Shown here: positions 7,628 through 14,508 of the stretch, in pieces
Layout of the letters: the number at the start of each line of letters is the position of its first letter
Numbering within the stretch: the first letter of the stretch is position 1
NCBI GenBank assembly: GCA_017936205.1
Contig: JAGBGB010000062.1
Coordinates: forward strand, 1 to 18,724
Length of the DNA: 18,724 bases
Direction of reading: 5' to 3'
From: Oscillospiraceae bacterium
Lineage (GTDB): Bacteria > Bacillota > Clostridia > Oscillospirales > Oscillospiraceae
Program-made: the position numbers and the translations under genes
The notes under the pieces: model-generated
The model's input: the letters and a program-made list of their open reading frames with translations, nothing else
What the model was told of the DNA's origin: nothing
Database searches by the model: none

Positions 7628-8683
7628 TCAGAACAGATTCCAAACATCCTTGAAGGTGACCAGAAGCATCAAACCGATCAGCAGGATCATAAAGAAGCCG
7701 TTCAAATAGCCCTCATATTTAGGGTCGATCTTCCGTCCCAGGAGCTTCTCCGCAGCAGAGGTTACCAAGAGGCACACTACTCTGCCGCCGTCCAGTGCAG
7801 GAATGGGAAGCAGATTCATCACGCCCAGATTGATACTGATCATAGCAAAGAAATACAGCACATTGAGCAGACCAATTCCTACAGTTTTGGACTGTACTCC
7901 CACATCTGCCACAATATCCACAACCCCTACGATACCGGACACATTCTCTACGGACTCTCGACCTGTCACCAGATCACTCAAGCTCATCCATACCAGACGA
8001 CCTACATTCAGGGATTCATTCCAAGTATATTCCAAACGGTTTCCGAAGTTGGCTTCCTCATATAGGAAGCTCAGACCATACAGCAGGCTGCCGTCTTCAG
8101 CAACAAGCTCCCGCTTCATGGTTACATTCTCCAGCTCTACCTTCTCACCGTTACGGATCACCACCAGATCGTGGATGCCGTCAGCCTGACGATCCAACAG
8201 CAGACCCACATCTCCACTGACAAATACACGGCGACCGTTGATGGAATAGAATTCATCCCCCACCTGCAGCTGTTGTGCGAAGGGTCTGCCCTCCTGAATA
8301 TCATTGATCACAGCGGTAGGGACGATATTCTGGAAGTAAATACTCACAAAGATCAGCATCATCAGGAAGCCTACAATGAAGTTCATAGTCGCACCGGCTA
8401 CCAGAATGATCAGTCGCTTCCAGACCTTAGCATTACCGAAGGCGCGAGGGTTATCGCTGCCTTCATCCTCCCCCTCCATGGCACAGTAGCCGCCGATGGG
8501 GATGCAGCGCAGAGAGTAGAGGGTCTCCCCCTTCTGCTTCTTCCAAATGGCAGGGCCCATAAAGAGGGCAAATTCATTGACCTGCACCCCACTGAGCTTG
8601 GCAGTAATAAAATGTCCAAACTCGTGTGCAAGGATCAGAATACCGAAAAACAGAATCGCAACAAGAATATAAAATACGGTCAT
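7628..8683 (-). CDS. rseP: Site-2 intramembrane zinc metalloprotease (RseP/RasP family)
   Basis: This 351-residue polytopic membrane protease belongs to the S2P family, which cleaves anti-sigma factors and leftover signal peptides within the membrane. The first helix carries the zinc-binding HEFGH at residues 20-24. A second hydrophobic segment at about 91-117 follows, then a PDZ-like domain at about 120-195 (GDEFYSINGRRV). A later helix ends in MNLLPIPALDGG, whose LDGG (297-300) supplies the third metal ligand. A final helix lies near 328-345. An in-frame TTG at 8692 is too close to the Shine-Dalgarno sequence. The ATG at 8683, about 9 nt after AGGTGA, is preferred. It lies between dxr and ispG, the usual operon position. 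Its substrate is not identifiable here, as no sigma/anti-sigma pair is in view. Confidence 0.95.
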   Translation of the reverse strand: MTVFYILVAILFFGILILAHEFGHFITAKLSGVQVNEFALFMGPAIWKKQKGETLYSLRCIPIGGYCAMEGEDEGSDNPRAFGNAKVWKRLIILVAGATMNFIVGFLMMLIFVSIYFQNIVPTAVINDIQEGRPFAQQLQVGDEFYSINGRRVFVSGDVGLLLDRQADGIHDLVVIRNGEKVELENVTMKRELVAEDGSLLYGLSFLYEEANFGNRLEYTWNESLNVGRLVWMSLSDLVTGRESVENVSGIVGVVDIVADVGVQSKTVGIGLLNVLYFFAMISINLGVMNLLPIPALDGGRVVCLLVTSAAEKLLGRKIDPKYEGYLNGFFMILLIGLMLLVTFKDVWNLF

Positions 8684-8697
8684 CAAAACCAATCACC

Positions 8698-9840
8698 TCA
8701 CAGAAGGGTATGAACAGCAGCTCTGGCAGCACTGTCCGCTGCTAAGATCTGCTGCAGATCCGGCTTCTCCACAAAGGGAACCCCATCCATCGCTCCACGA
8801 ACCAGACGTGGAATATCGTAGAAGCCGATCCGATCCTCTAAATACAGAGCAACCGCAGCTTCATTGGCACCATTCATGACTGCACAGGCTGTGCCGCCTC
8901 TGAGTGCCGCTTCCTTGGCAAGAGCCAGACAAGGGAAGGCTTCTTCATCCGGCTTGTGGAAGGTCAGATCTCCGCAGGTAAACAGATCCAGAGGCTCTGC
9001 GGGATTCTCCACACGATGAGGATAGGTCATAGCCAAACGAATGGGCACACGCATATCCGGGACTCCTAACTGTGCCATCACCGCGCCGTCCCGGAATTCT
9101 ACCAGAGAGTGGATGATACTCTGACGGTGGATCACCACATCCACCTGAGACAGGGGCAGATCGTACAGCCGCATAGCTTCAATGACCTCCAAGCCCTTGT
9201 TCATCAGGGTAGAACAGTCAATGGTGATCTTGTTCCCCATTTTCCAATTGGGGTGCTTGAGGGCAGCCGCCTTGGTAATGTGCTGCAGCTCCGACTGCTT
9301 TTTGCCGAAGAAGGGGCCCCCGGAGCAGGTCAGGATGATCCGACGGATCTCTTCCTTCCCATGGCTGCCCATAAGGCACTGGAAAATGGCGGAGTGCTCT
9401 GAGTCCACAGGGATGATCTCTGCTCCATATTCCTTCGCCGCTGCCATGACCAGCTCACCGGCACAGACCAGTGTTTCTTTATTGGCAAGGGCTATCCGCT
9501 TTTTCTTGGCAATGGCAGCCAGCGTGGGGCGAAGCCCCAGCATACCTACCACAGCCGTGACCACCGTGTCTGCACTTTCATATTCCGCAGCAGCAATGAG
9601 CCCCTCCATACCGTGCATCACACGGATGCCCTCGCCCAGCTCGGAGGCAAGGCGATCTGCTGCTTCCTTCGTAGCCATAACAGCCAGCTCAGGCTTAAAC
9701 TGCCTGCACTGCTGCACCATGAGCTCCACATTGGTCCCGGCAGTCATGGCAACCACCTGAATGGGAAGCTGCTCCACTACCTCTAAGGTCTGCCGTCCGA
9801 TAGAGCCGGTGCAGCCTAAAATAGAAACATTTTTCGTCAT
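8698..9840 (-). CDS. dxr: 1-deoxy-D-xylulose 5-phosphate reductoisomerase
   Basis: This 380-residue NADPH-dependent enzyme commits DXP to the MEP pathway, giving the precursors for undecaprenyl phosphate and other isoprenoids. The N-terminal nucleotide-binding motif GCTGSIG is at 9-15. ALANKETLVCAGELV is at about 118-132. Metal ligands are in VDSEHS (Asp146, Glu148) and NKGLEVIEA (Glu218). The active-site loop KHPNWKMG is at 195-202, and MNGANEAAV is near 322-330. The length is normal. The ATG follows the cdsA stop codon after 1 nt and has only a GGTGA-type ribosome site, so translation is probably coupled to cdsA. rseP starts 14 nt after its stop. Confidence 0.98.
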   Translation of the reverse strand: MTKNVSILGCTGSIGRQTLEVVEQLPIQVVAMTAGTNVELMVQQCRQFKPELAVMATKEAADRLASELGEGIRVMHGMEGLIAAAEYESADTVVTAVVGMLGLRPTLAAIAKKKRIALANKETLVCAGELVMAAAKEYGAEIIPVDSEHSAIFQCLMGSHGKEEIRRIILTCSGGPFFGKKQSELQHITKAAALKHPNWKMGNKITIDCSTLMNKGLEVIEAMRLYDLPLSQVDVVIHRQSIIHSLVEFRDGAVMAQLGVPDMRVPIRLAMTYPHRVENPAEPLDLFTCGDLTFHKPDEEAFPCLALAKEAALRGGTACAVMNGANEAAVALYLEDRIGFYDIPRLVRGAMDGVPFVEKPDLQQILAADSAARAAVHTLL

Positions 9841-9841
9841 A

Positions 9842-10684
9842 TTACTTCACCGCAAAGGGGATCAGCAGCAACAGGATCTCTACCAGAGGGGCAACCATCA
9901 TGGTGCTGTCGAAGCGATCCAGAATGCCGCCGTGTCCGGGCATCAAATTGCCGTAATCCTTGATTTTCACCTGACGCTTGATCACAGACAGGGTCAGGTC
10001 GCCGATAATGGAAGCCCCGGCTCCCAGCAGACCATAAATGGCTGCATAGATGTAGTTCACCTGAGCAAAGCCGAAGCACTTATTCAGCAGCAGGGTGTAG
10101 CCCAGCATAGCAAGCACATTGACCAGAGCTCCCCCAATGGCACCCTCTACCGTCTTCTTGGGGCTGATAACAGGAGCCAGCTTATGCTTACCCAGAGCTC
10201 TGCCCACAAAGTAAGCGCCGGAGTCTGCCACCATAGACAGGAGGAAGGCAACCAGAATGTAAAACTCTCCCCCATTCATGGAGCGGAGCCGCACCAGAGC
10301 ACCCAGCATAAAGGGATATACAAAGCCTGCGAAAAGCACAGCCGCAATAGACTGTACCTTTACCTTCCCGTGGCCTGCCAGAAGCTGGCAGAACAGAATA
10401 GAGAAGAACACAAACAATCCCACAAGGGCACTGAGCCAGAGCTGCTCCCCGGTAAGGATCCCACAGCCCTTACACCAGGACCACAGGATCACCGCTGCAC
10501 CCATAAGAGCGGTAAGGACTACGGCTCCTTTATTTCTCCAAAGGCGGGTTCTCCACAGCATTTCATAGGCTGCGATCATACAAGCCAAGCCAAAGAGCAC
10601 CGCCGTACCAATGGGGGGCAGCAGCAAAACGATCGCTAAAAGCAGAGGCAAGCCCACTGCAGCCGTTAAAATTCTCACCAACAT
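9842..10684 (-). CDS. cdsA: Phosphatidate cytidylyltransferase
   Basis: This 280-residue integral membrane enzyme makes CDP-diacylglycerol from phosphatidic acid and CTP, the branch point for anionic phospholipids. Several hydrophobic helices run through the first 200 residues, with MVADSGAYFVGRALGK (151-166) and SPKKTVEGAIGG (174-185). The C-terminal CdsA signature is complete: SVIKRQVKIKD (233-243) followed by MPGHGGILDRFDS (248-260). GGAGG stands 9 nt before the ATG at 10684. It starts 2 nt after uppS and ends 1 nt before dxr, in the classic Firmicutes order. Confidence 0.97.
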   Translation of the reverse strand: MLVRILTAAVGLPLLLAIVLLLPPIGTAVLFGLACMIAAYEMLWRTRLWRNKGAVVLTALMGAAVILWSWCKGCGILTGEQLWLSALVGLFVFFSILFCQLLAGHGKVKVQSIAAVLFAGFVYPFMLGALVRLRSMNGGEFYILVAFLLSMVADSGAYFVGRALGKHKLAPVISPKKTVEGAIGGALVNVLAMLGYTLLLNKCFGFAQVNYIYAAIYGLLGAGASIIGDLTLSVIKRQVKIKDYGNLMPGHGGILDRFDSTMMVAPLVEILLLLIPFAVK

Positions 10685-10686
10685 GA

Positions 10687-11430
10687 TTATACGCCTCCAA
10701 AGCGGCGCTTACGACTATTATAAGCCGCAATTGCCTTTTCTAATTCTTCGGGCCCGAATTCAGGCCACAAAACATCTGTAAAATAATACTCAGCATAGGC
10801 GCTCTGCCACAGGAGGAAGTTGGAGGTTCGCAGCTCTCCCCCGGGGCGGATCACCAGCTCCGGGTCAGGCACATTCTGCGAATACATCAGATCGGAAAGC
10901 ATACGCTCCGTCAGCTCCTCCGGCTTGCACTTTCCCTCTACGCAAGCCTGTGCGAAGCGTTGAGCAGCCCGAACCACCTCTGCTCTTCCGCCGTAGTTCA
11001 GGCAGAAATTGACCTGCACGCCCTCATACTTGGCAGAGCGTTCCACCGCCTCTCTCGCTTCCTCTTGAAGCTGAGGGGACAAGCGGCTCAGATCTCCGAA
11101 GAAGCAGAAGCGAACCCTGTTCTTCTCCATATCCCGGATTGCTTCCCGGAGGTACTTCTCCAACAGCTCCATAATGGCATTGACCTCTTCCTCCGGCCGC
11201 TTCCAGTTCTCTGTAGAGAAGGCGTAGACCGTCAGATATTTCAGCCCAATGGACTTGGCATAGTTGGCTATGGTACGGAATGCCTCGGCTCCTACCTTGT
11301 GCCCTGCCTGTCGGGGCAAACCACGCTTCTTCGCCCACCGTCCGTTGCCGTCCATAACAATGGCAATATGGGTCGGCACCGGTCTCTCAGGGGAGAGCTT
11401 CTTCTTTTTTCGAAACAAATCAAATAACAT
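10687..11430 (-). CDS. uppS: Isoprenyl transferase (undecaprenyl diphosphate synthase)
   Basis: This 247-residue cis-prenyltransferase extends farnesyl diphosphate with isopentenyl diphosphate to the C55 carrier lipid used for peptidoglycan. MDGNGRWAKKRG (26-37) holds the catalytic Asp27. FSTENWKRP is at 71-79. The C-terminal signature reads VIRPGGELRTSNFLLWQ (193-209), with Arg195, Arg201 and Ser203 kept, and Glu214 is in AYAEYYF. Pro196 and Thr202 differ from the more usual IRT and RIS/RLS forms, but the key charged residues are present. GGAG lies 7 nt before the ATG. It is the first gene of the uppS-to-polC operon. Its upstream gap is filled by a repeat element, so its promoter is unclear. 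Confidence 0.97.
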   Translation of the reverse strand: MLFDLFRKKKKLSPERPVPTHIAIVMDGNGRWAKKRGLPRQAGHKVGAEAFRTIANYAKSIGLKYLTVYAFSTENWKRPEEEVNAIMELLEKYLREAIRDMEKNRVRFCFFGDLSRLSPQLQEEAREAVERSAKYEGVQVNFCLNYGGRAEVVRAAQRFAQACVEGKCKPEELTERMLSDLMYSQNVPDPELVIRPGGELRTSNFLLWQSAYAEYYFTDVLWPEFGPEELEKAIAAYNSRKRRFGGV

Positions 11431-11448
11431 ATCTTACTCCATAATCGA

Positions 11449-11476
11449 ATCATCTTACCAAATTCCGATTTGTCGA
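11449..11476 (-). promoter_or_regulatory. Weak candidate promoter for the uppS operon
   Basis: On the minus strand TCGACA (11471-11476, 5 of 6 to consensus) and GATGAT (11449-11454, 4 of 6) are 16 bp apart. The start point would fall almost on the ribosome-binding site, leaving a very short leader. The -35 lies inside the repeat's conserved box. This is the best match I found in the gap, but it is weak; read-through from the GNAT gene is an alternative. Confidence 0.25.
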
Positions 11477-11522
11477 GCTGCTTCGTTCACCGCTGCGTAG
11501 GGGCGCGCATTGCGCGTCCGGT
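11458..11522 (+). repeat. Palindromic repeat module, left copy of inverted pair
   Basis: The module begins with CCAAATTCCGATTTGTCGA, continues through CTTCGTTCACCG and CGTAGGG, and ends with a palindrome then CCGG. The palindrome (11502-11520) folds as GGGCGCGC, loop ATT, GCGCGTCC, with one G-T pair. Its layout matches the copy at 18546-18611: the same box, TTCGT, CGTAGGG, palindrome and CCGG in about the same length. The palindrome sequence itself differs between copies. Confidence 0.75.
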
Positions 11523-11543
11523 TCATGGCGTAACGCCATGAAC
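11521..11543. repeat. Perfect 10-bp hairpin inside the composite element
   Basis: GTTCATGGCG and CGCCATGAAC pair fully around a TAA loop. The hairpin directly abuts the left arm of the inverted repeat. No T tract follows on either strand, so it does not look like an intrinsic terminator. Confidence 0.85.
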
Positions 11544-11594
11544 ACAAAAACCACCGGAAATGATGTAATTTCTCCAAAAAACGAAACATTTTTC

Positions 11595-11619
11595 ACAACC
11601 ACCAATTCTTGGTGGTTGT
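11595..11619. repeat. Perfect 11-bp hairpin inside the composite element
   Basis: ACAACCACCAA pairs fully with TTGGTGGTTGT around a TTC loop, directly abutting the right arm of the inverted repeat. On the minus strand it is followed by GAAAAATG, not a T tract, so termination by this hairpin is doubtful. Confidence 0.85.
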
Positions 11620-11660
11620 CGGACGCGCAATGCGCGCCCCTACGAAGCGGTAAATCTAAC
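11619..11660 (-). repeat. Palindromic repeat module, right copy of inverted pair
   Basis: Read on the minus strand from the end of the GNAT gene, this gives GATTTACCGCTTCGTAGGGG followed by the same palindrome as the left arm. The conserved AATTCC-type box is shortened or degenerate here. It begins about 20 nt past the GNAT stop codon and points in the GNAT direction of transcription. Confidence 0.6.
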
Positions 11661-11681
11661 GGAGGGATTCCTGCTCTTGGG

Positions 11682-12452
11682 TCAATCCAATGCCAGACCG
11701 AGGTAGCCTGTTTGGATATAGGGCTTGCCCTTCAGGGACTTCAGCATTCCGAAGGGGCGTTCCTCGCCTATGGTGCGGACAACTGCCTTCTTGCAATCCA
11801 GATAGGCACACAGAGCTGCGGCGGCTTGGGGAGAATCCGGCAGCAGCTCACGGATCCGCAGCTCCTCGTCTTCCTTGTAGGCACAGGCACAGTACAGTCC
11901 GTCCTCGGTTTCGATGCGGTACAGTGAGCCGCCGTTGGGCAGGTAATACTCATCGTAGGACAGGAAGTTATCATATAGCTGCAGCTCCCGGATGGAGCGG
12001 TAGACCTCCGGTGAGGCGGTGCGGATCTTTGCACCCTTTTTGGGCTCCACGGTATACTCTCGATTGTAGAAAACGGTCTTATAGCCCAGCTTTTCATAGA
12101 AGGAGAAGAGCCCTTCCTCCGCAGGCACTAAGGCAGCGTATTGGAAGCCGCAGCTTCTGTGGATGTGCTCCATAAGCGCCTTGCACAGCCCCTTCCCACG
12201 GTGTTGGGGAGCAGTGCACACCGCATACACATAGCCGCAGGAGTGGCTTTCCCCCTCCTCGTCAATGAGCTGGGTAGGAAGCACACACGCCATAGCTATG
12301 GGAGCATTCCCATCCTGTGCCATGTAGACCTGAATGTGTTCAAAGCTCGCTGCCCAGAAGCCGCTGATGTAGCTGTACGGATCCCCGAAGCACTGCTGCC
12401 ATAGCTTGCTCAGGGCAGGCAGATCGGATCTGTTTGCAAGAGTGTACTTCAT
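11682..12452 (-). CDS. GNAT family N-acetyltransferase
   Basis: This 256-residue protein has a GNAT fold in its first half. Acetyl-CoA-binding motif A is YAVCTAPQHRGKGLCKALM (76-94, with the QxxGxG-type loop at 83-88), and a motif B-like stretch FYEKLGYKTVFYN lies at 118-130. The second half, about 140-256, is less clear and may be a second, degenerate acyltransferase-like domain. The acceptor is unknown. Its ATG overlaps the stop codon of the DUF2156 gene as ATGA, with GGAGG 7 nt upstream, so the two are very likely translationally coupled. The repeat element begins about 20 nt past its TGA. Confidence 0.88.
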   Translation of the reverse strand: MKYTLANRSDLPALSKLWQQCFGDPYSYISGFWAASFEHIQVYMAQDGNAPIAMACVLPTQLIDEEGESHSCGYVYAVCTAPQHRGKGLCKALMEHIHRSCGFQYAALVPAEEGLFSFYEKLGYKTVFYNREYTVEPKKGAKIRTASPEVYRSIRELQLYDNFLSYDEYYLPNGGSLYRIETEDGLYCACAYKEDEELRIRELLPDSPQAAAALCAYLDCKKAVVRTIGEERPFGMLKSLKGKPYIQTGYLGLALD

Positions 12453-13333
12453 TTCACAGCCTCCGCAACGTATTTTTCCAGAAGAATGTCAGGGTAGTAG
12501 CTTTCCTTGGCTCTGCGCAGTCCCTCAATACCCATGTCATCCTCCCGATTCAGCAGACGGATCTGAGGATATTTCTGTCGAATATAACGGGCAAACTCCC
12601 GATTGACCGTGGGATAAGCCCCATTGACCGCTGCCAGCGCCTTCTCAAAGTTCACATCGAACATATCCTCACGGATTCGATTGCCCATGGAGAAGCCCAT
12701 GAGCCCTTCTTCTGTCATGAGGGCGATGCCGTCCATTTCCAGCTCGTGGAAGTGGTCAAATGCCTTCCCAATGGCTCGCTTCTCTCCCTCATAATCCGAG
12801 GGATCATGGAGGTGGGCGTGCTCGTCATACCATCTATGGGTAAAGGCTCGACACTGTTCTAAAAGCCGATCATCCAGAGGCAGTACCTGAAAGCCGGGAT
12901 GATCCTGCTCAAAGCGGTTGCAGTGGTTCCGCTTGGATTGGAGCTTCTTCCCGCTGAGGCTGCACAGCCGTTCAATGTCGTACACATAGTCGAAGCTGTT
13001 CCGAGATGGGGCAATGCTGAACCTCTCGGGATAGGCAGCTTCCAGCTCCTGTGCCTCCTGCGCTGTCAGCCCCCAGATCCGCAGGGGGATGTTCCGTTCC
13101 TCCGCATCCTTCCTAAGCAGCTCCACCAAGGCGGTGCTGCGAGGATACAAGTAGGCTGTCCAGTCCCCGAAGCGGCTGAAAATCAGCGGGGTCTCATACT
13201 CTGTGCAAAGCTGCTGGTTTCCCCAGAAGAATAGATTTGCGAAGGAATATTCGCTGCCATGTCCCTCTGCCCGCCACAGAGCCTTGTGCAGAATGGGTCG
13301 TTCCGTAATGGTAATGGGTTTGAATGAAAGCAT
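12449..13333 (-). CDS. DUF2156 (LPG synthetase C-terminal domain-like) protein
   Basis: This protein of about 294 residues matches the DUF2156 family, related to the acyltransferase domain of lysyl-phosphatidylglycerol synthases. Hallmarks are the basic stretch SGKKLQSKRNHCNRFE (127-142) and the C-terminal NREDDMGIEGLRRAKESYYP (262-281). There are no membrane helices, so unlike MprF it would be a soluble acyl- or aminoacyl-transferase-like protein; its substrate is unknown. Two starts are possible. The ATG at 13345 has almost no ribosome site, whereas GGAG at 13340-13343 stands 6 nt before the ATG at 13333, which I prefer. It is the first gene of a two-gene unit with the GNAT gene, behind a good promoter. 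Confidence 0.88.
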   Translation of the reverse strand: MLSFKPITITERPILHKALWRAEGHGSEYSFANLFFWGNQQLCTEYETPLIFSRFGDWTAYLYPRSTALVELLRKDAEERNIPLRIWGLTAQEAQELEAAYPERFSIAPSRNSFDYVYDIERLCSLSGKKLQSKRNHCNRFEQDHPGFQVLPLDDRLLEQCRAFTHRWYDEHAHLHDPSDYEGEKRAIGKAFDHFHELEMDGIALMTEEGLMGFSMGNRIREDMFDVNFEKALAAVNGAYPTVNREFARYIRQKYPQIRLLNREDDMGIEGLRRAKESYYPDILLEKYVAEAVK

Positions 13334-13339
13334 ATAGTT

Positions 13340-13343
13340 CTCC
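13340..13343 (-). promoter_or_regulatory. Shine-Dalgarno site favouring the DUF2156 start at 13333
   Basis: The minus strand reads GGAGAACTATATG. The GGAG lies within the first two codons of the longer frame, immediately after the ATG at 13345. It is correctly spaced only for the ATG at 13333. The upstream ATG is preceded merely by ACAGAG with no gap. Confidence 0.6.
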
Positions 13344-13367
13344 ATCTCTGTAATATTTTACCCTATT

Positions 13368-13395
13368 ATTATACCGCAATTTTTTACAAGGTCAA
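13368..13395 (-). promoter_or_regulatory. Sigma-A-type promoter for the DUF2156-GNAT unit
   Basis: On the minus strand TTGACC (13390-13395, 5 of 6) and a perfect TATAAT (13368-13373) are 16 bp apart. The predicted start is near 13361, leaving a leader of about 25 nt. It stands back to back with the mnmA promoter, with only 8 bp between the two -35 boxes. Confidence 0.78.
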
Positions 13396-13403
13396 CATGA
13401 TAC

Positions 13404-13432
13404 TTGCTTTTTTTCTTAAAATGCGGTATGCT
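13404..13432 (+). promoter_or_regulatory. Candidate promoter for the mnmA operon
   Basis: TTGCTT (13404-13409) and TATGCT (13427-13432) are separated by 17 bp. The match to sigma-A consensus is moderate (3 and 4 of 6). The start point would be near 13439, giving a leader of about 15 nt that contains AAAGGA. It is the best plus-strand match in this short divergent gap. Confidence 0.5.
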
Positions 13433-13453
13433 ATAAGGAAAGGATGTGAGAGT

Positions 13454-14476
13454 ATGAAACGGATCTTAGTTGCCCTCTCCGGGGGAGTGGATTCTGCGGC
13501 TGCCTGTGTGCTCCTGCAGCAGCAGGGCTATGAGGTAGGAGGAGCCACCATGCTCCTTCGGGACGGGGCAGAGTCGGAGGCGGAGGATGCACGGAAGGCT
13601 GCAGAGACCTTAGGCATTCCCTTCTACTGCTTCGATCTGCAGAAGGAATTCCAGGCTACGGTCATCGAGGATTTCAAGCAGATGTACCGCAGTGGCGGCA
13701 CCCCCAATCCCTGTGTAGTCTGTAACAAGAAAATGAAGTTCGGAGCCTTCTTAGACAAAGCCTTAGAATTGGGCTATGACGGCATTGCCACAGGACACTA
13801 CGCACAGATCCGACAGCAGCAGGGGAGATTCCTCCTGTCCTATGCCGAGGATCGGAGCAAGGATCAGACCTATATGCTCTGGGGCTTGAGTCAATCTCAG
13901 CTTGCCCACAGCTTATTCCCCCTTGGGGAGCTGAGCAGCAAGGCACAGACCCGACAGCTTGCCCAAGAAGCAGGCTTAGACCTTGCGAAAAAGCGGGACA
14001 GTCAGGATATTTGCTTCGTCCCTGACGGAGATTATATGCAGTATCTCACAGACCACGGCGTAATTCCTCAGGAGGGGAACTTCATCACTGCGGAGGGAGC
14101 CGTCTTAGGCAAGCATCGAGGCTTGGAGGCGTACACTGTCGGTCAGCGGCGAGGCTTGGGTATGGCGTTCGGACAGAGAGCCTATGTGCTGGGCAAGCGT
14201 GGAACCGATGTGATCATCGGAGACAATACACAGCTGTTTTCCGATCATGTCTTGGTAGAGCAGGTGAATTATATTCCCTTCGACTGCCTGACAGAGACCC
14301 TGAGAGTGGAAGCCAAGCTCCGCTATTCCGCAAAAACCGCCCCCGCATGGCTCAAGCCCCACCAAGGAGGCTGTGAGCTGATCTTCGATGCCCCTCAGAG
14401 GGCAGTCACACCCGGACAAAGCGCCGTTTTCTACGACGGCGATATAGTCATAGGCGGCGGCATCATCTGTAAATGA
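13454..14476 (+). CDS. mnmA: tRNA-specific 2-thiouridylase MnmA
   Basis: This 340-residue enzyme adenylates U34 of the Lys, Glu and Gln tRNAs and replaces the C2 oxygen with sulfur, aiding decoding at the wobble position. The N-terminal ATP-pyrophosphatase domain has SGGVDS at 9-14. Catalytic Cys87 lies in PNPCVVCNK (84-92) and Cys187 in SQDICFVPDGDY (183-194). A central segment has GHYAQI (114-119) and DQTYMLWGL (137-145). The C-terminal part includes YTVGQRRGLG (227-236) and a final beta domain ending IGGGIICK. The ATG at 13454 is chosen for its AAAGGA site and family-like start. An upstream in-frame ATG at 13397 would place the promoter inside the gene. It leads a four-gene operon. No cysteine desulfurase gene, often found beside mnmA, is nearby. 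Confidence 0.97.
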   Translation: MKRILVALSGGVDSAAACVLLQQQGYEVGGATMLLRDGAESEAEDARKAAETLGIPFYCFDLQKEFQATVIEDFKQMYRSGGTPNPCVVCNKKMKFGAFLDKALELGYDGIATGHYAQIRQQQGRFLLSYAEDRSKDQTYMLWGLSQSQLAHSLFPLGELSSKAQTRQLAQEAGLDLAKKRDSQDICFVPDGDYMQYLTDHGVIPQEGNFITAEGAVLGKHRGLEAYTVGQRRGLGMAFGQRAYVLGKRGTDVIIGDNTQLFSDHVLVEQVNYIPFDCLTETLRVEAKLRYSAKTAPAWLKPHQGGCELIFDAPQRAVTPGQSAVFYDGDIVIGGGIICK

Positions 14477-14508
14477 GCCGACCCCACAAAACATAGGAGG
14501 AACGAAAA

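Larger units (their letters stand above)
11485..11655. repeat. Composite inverted-repeat element between the GNAT gene and uppS
   Basis: Positions 11497-11520 and 11620-11643 are perfect 24-bp inverted repeats of each other. The match continues outward imperfectly for about 12 bp, giving an element of about 171 bp. Directly inside each arm sits a perfect hairpin (11521-11543 and 11595-11619), enclosing an AT-rich core of about 50 bp. No open reading frame of note lies inside. The form resembles a BIME-like pair of REP units or a small MITE; no target-site duplication is evident. It fills nearly all of the 251-bp gap between the two genes. Confidence 0.8.

Noticed and set aside
7609..7647. Upstream in-frame start for ispG
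   Set aside because: It overlaps the rseP end, and the extra residues are not family-like; the ATG at 7608 has a suitably spaced AAAGG.
11595..11619. Hairpin as an intrinsic terminator for the GNAT gene
   Set aside because: The stem is strong, but neither strand has an adjoining T tract; the hairpin is better explained as part of the repeat element.
11485..11655. CRISPR array or riboswitch in the GNAT-uppS gap
   Set aside because: There are two inverted arms and no series of direct repeats with spacers, and no known aptamer core that I can recognise.
13397..13453. Upstream in-frame ATG giving mnmA 19 extra residues
   Set aside because: The extension covers the likely promoter, has no ribosome site, and the family begins at MKRILVALSGG.
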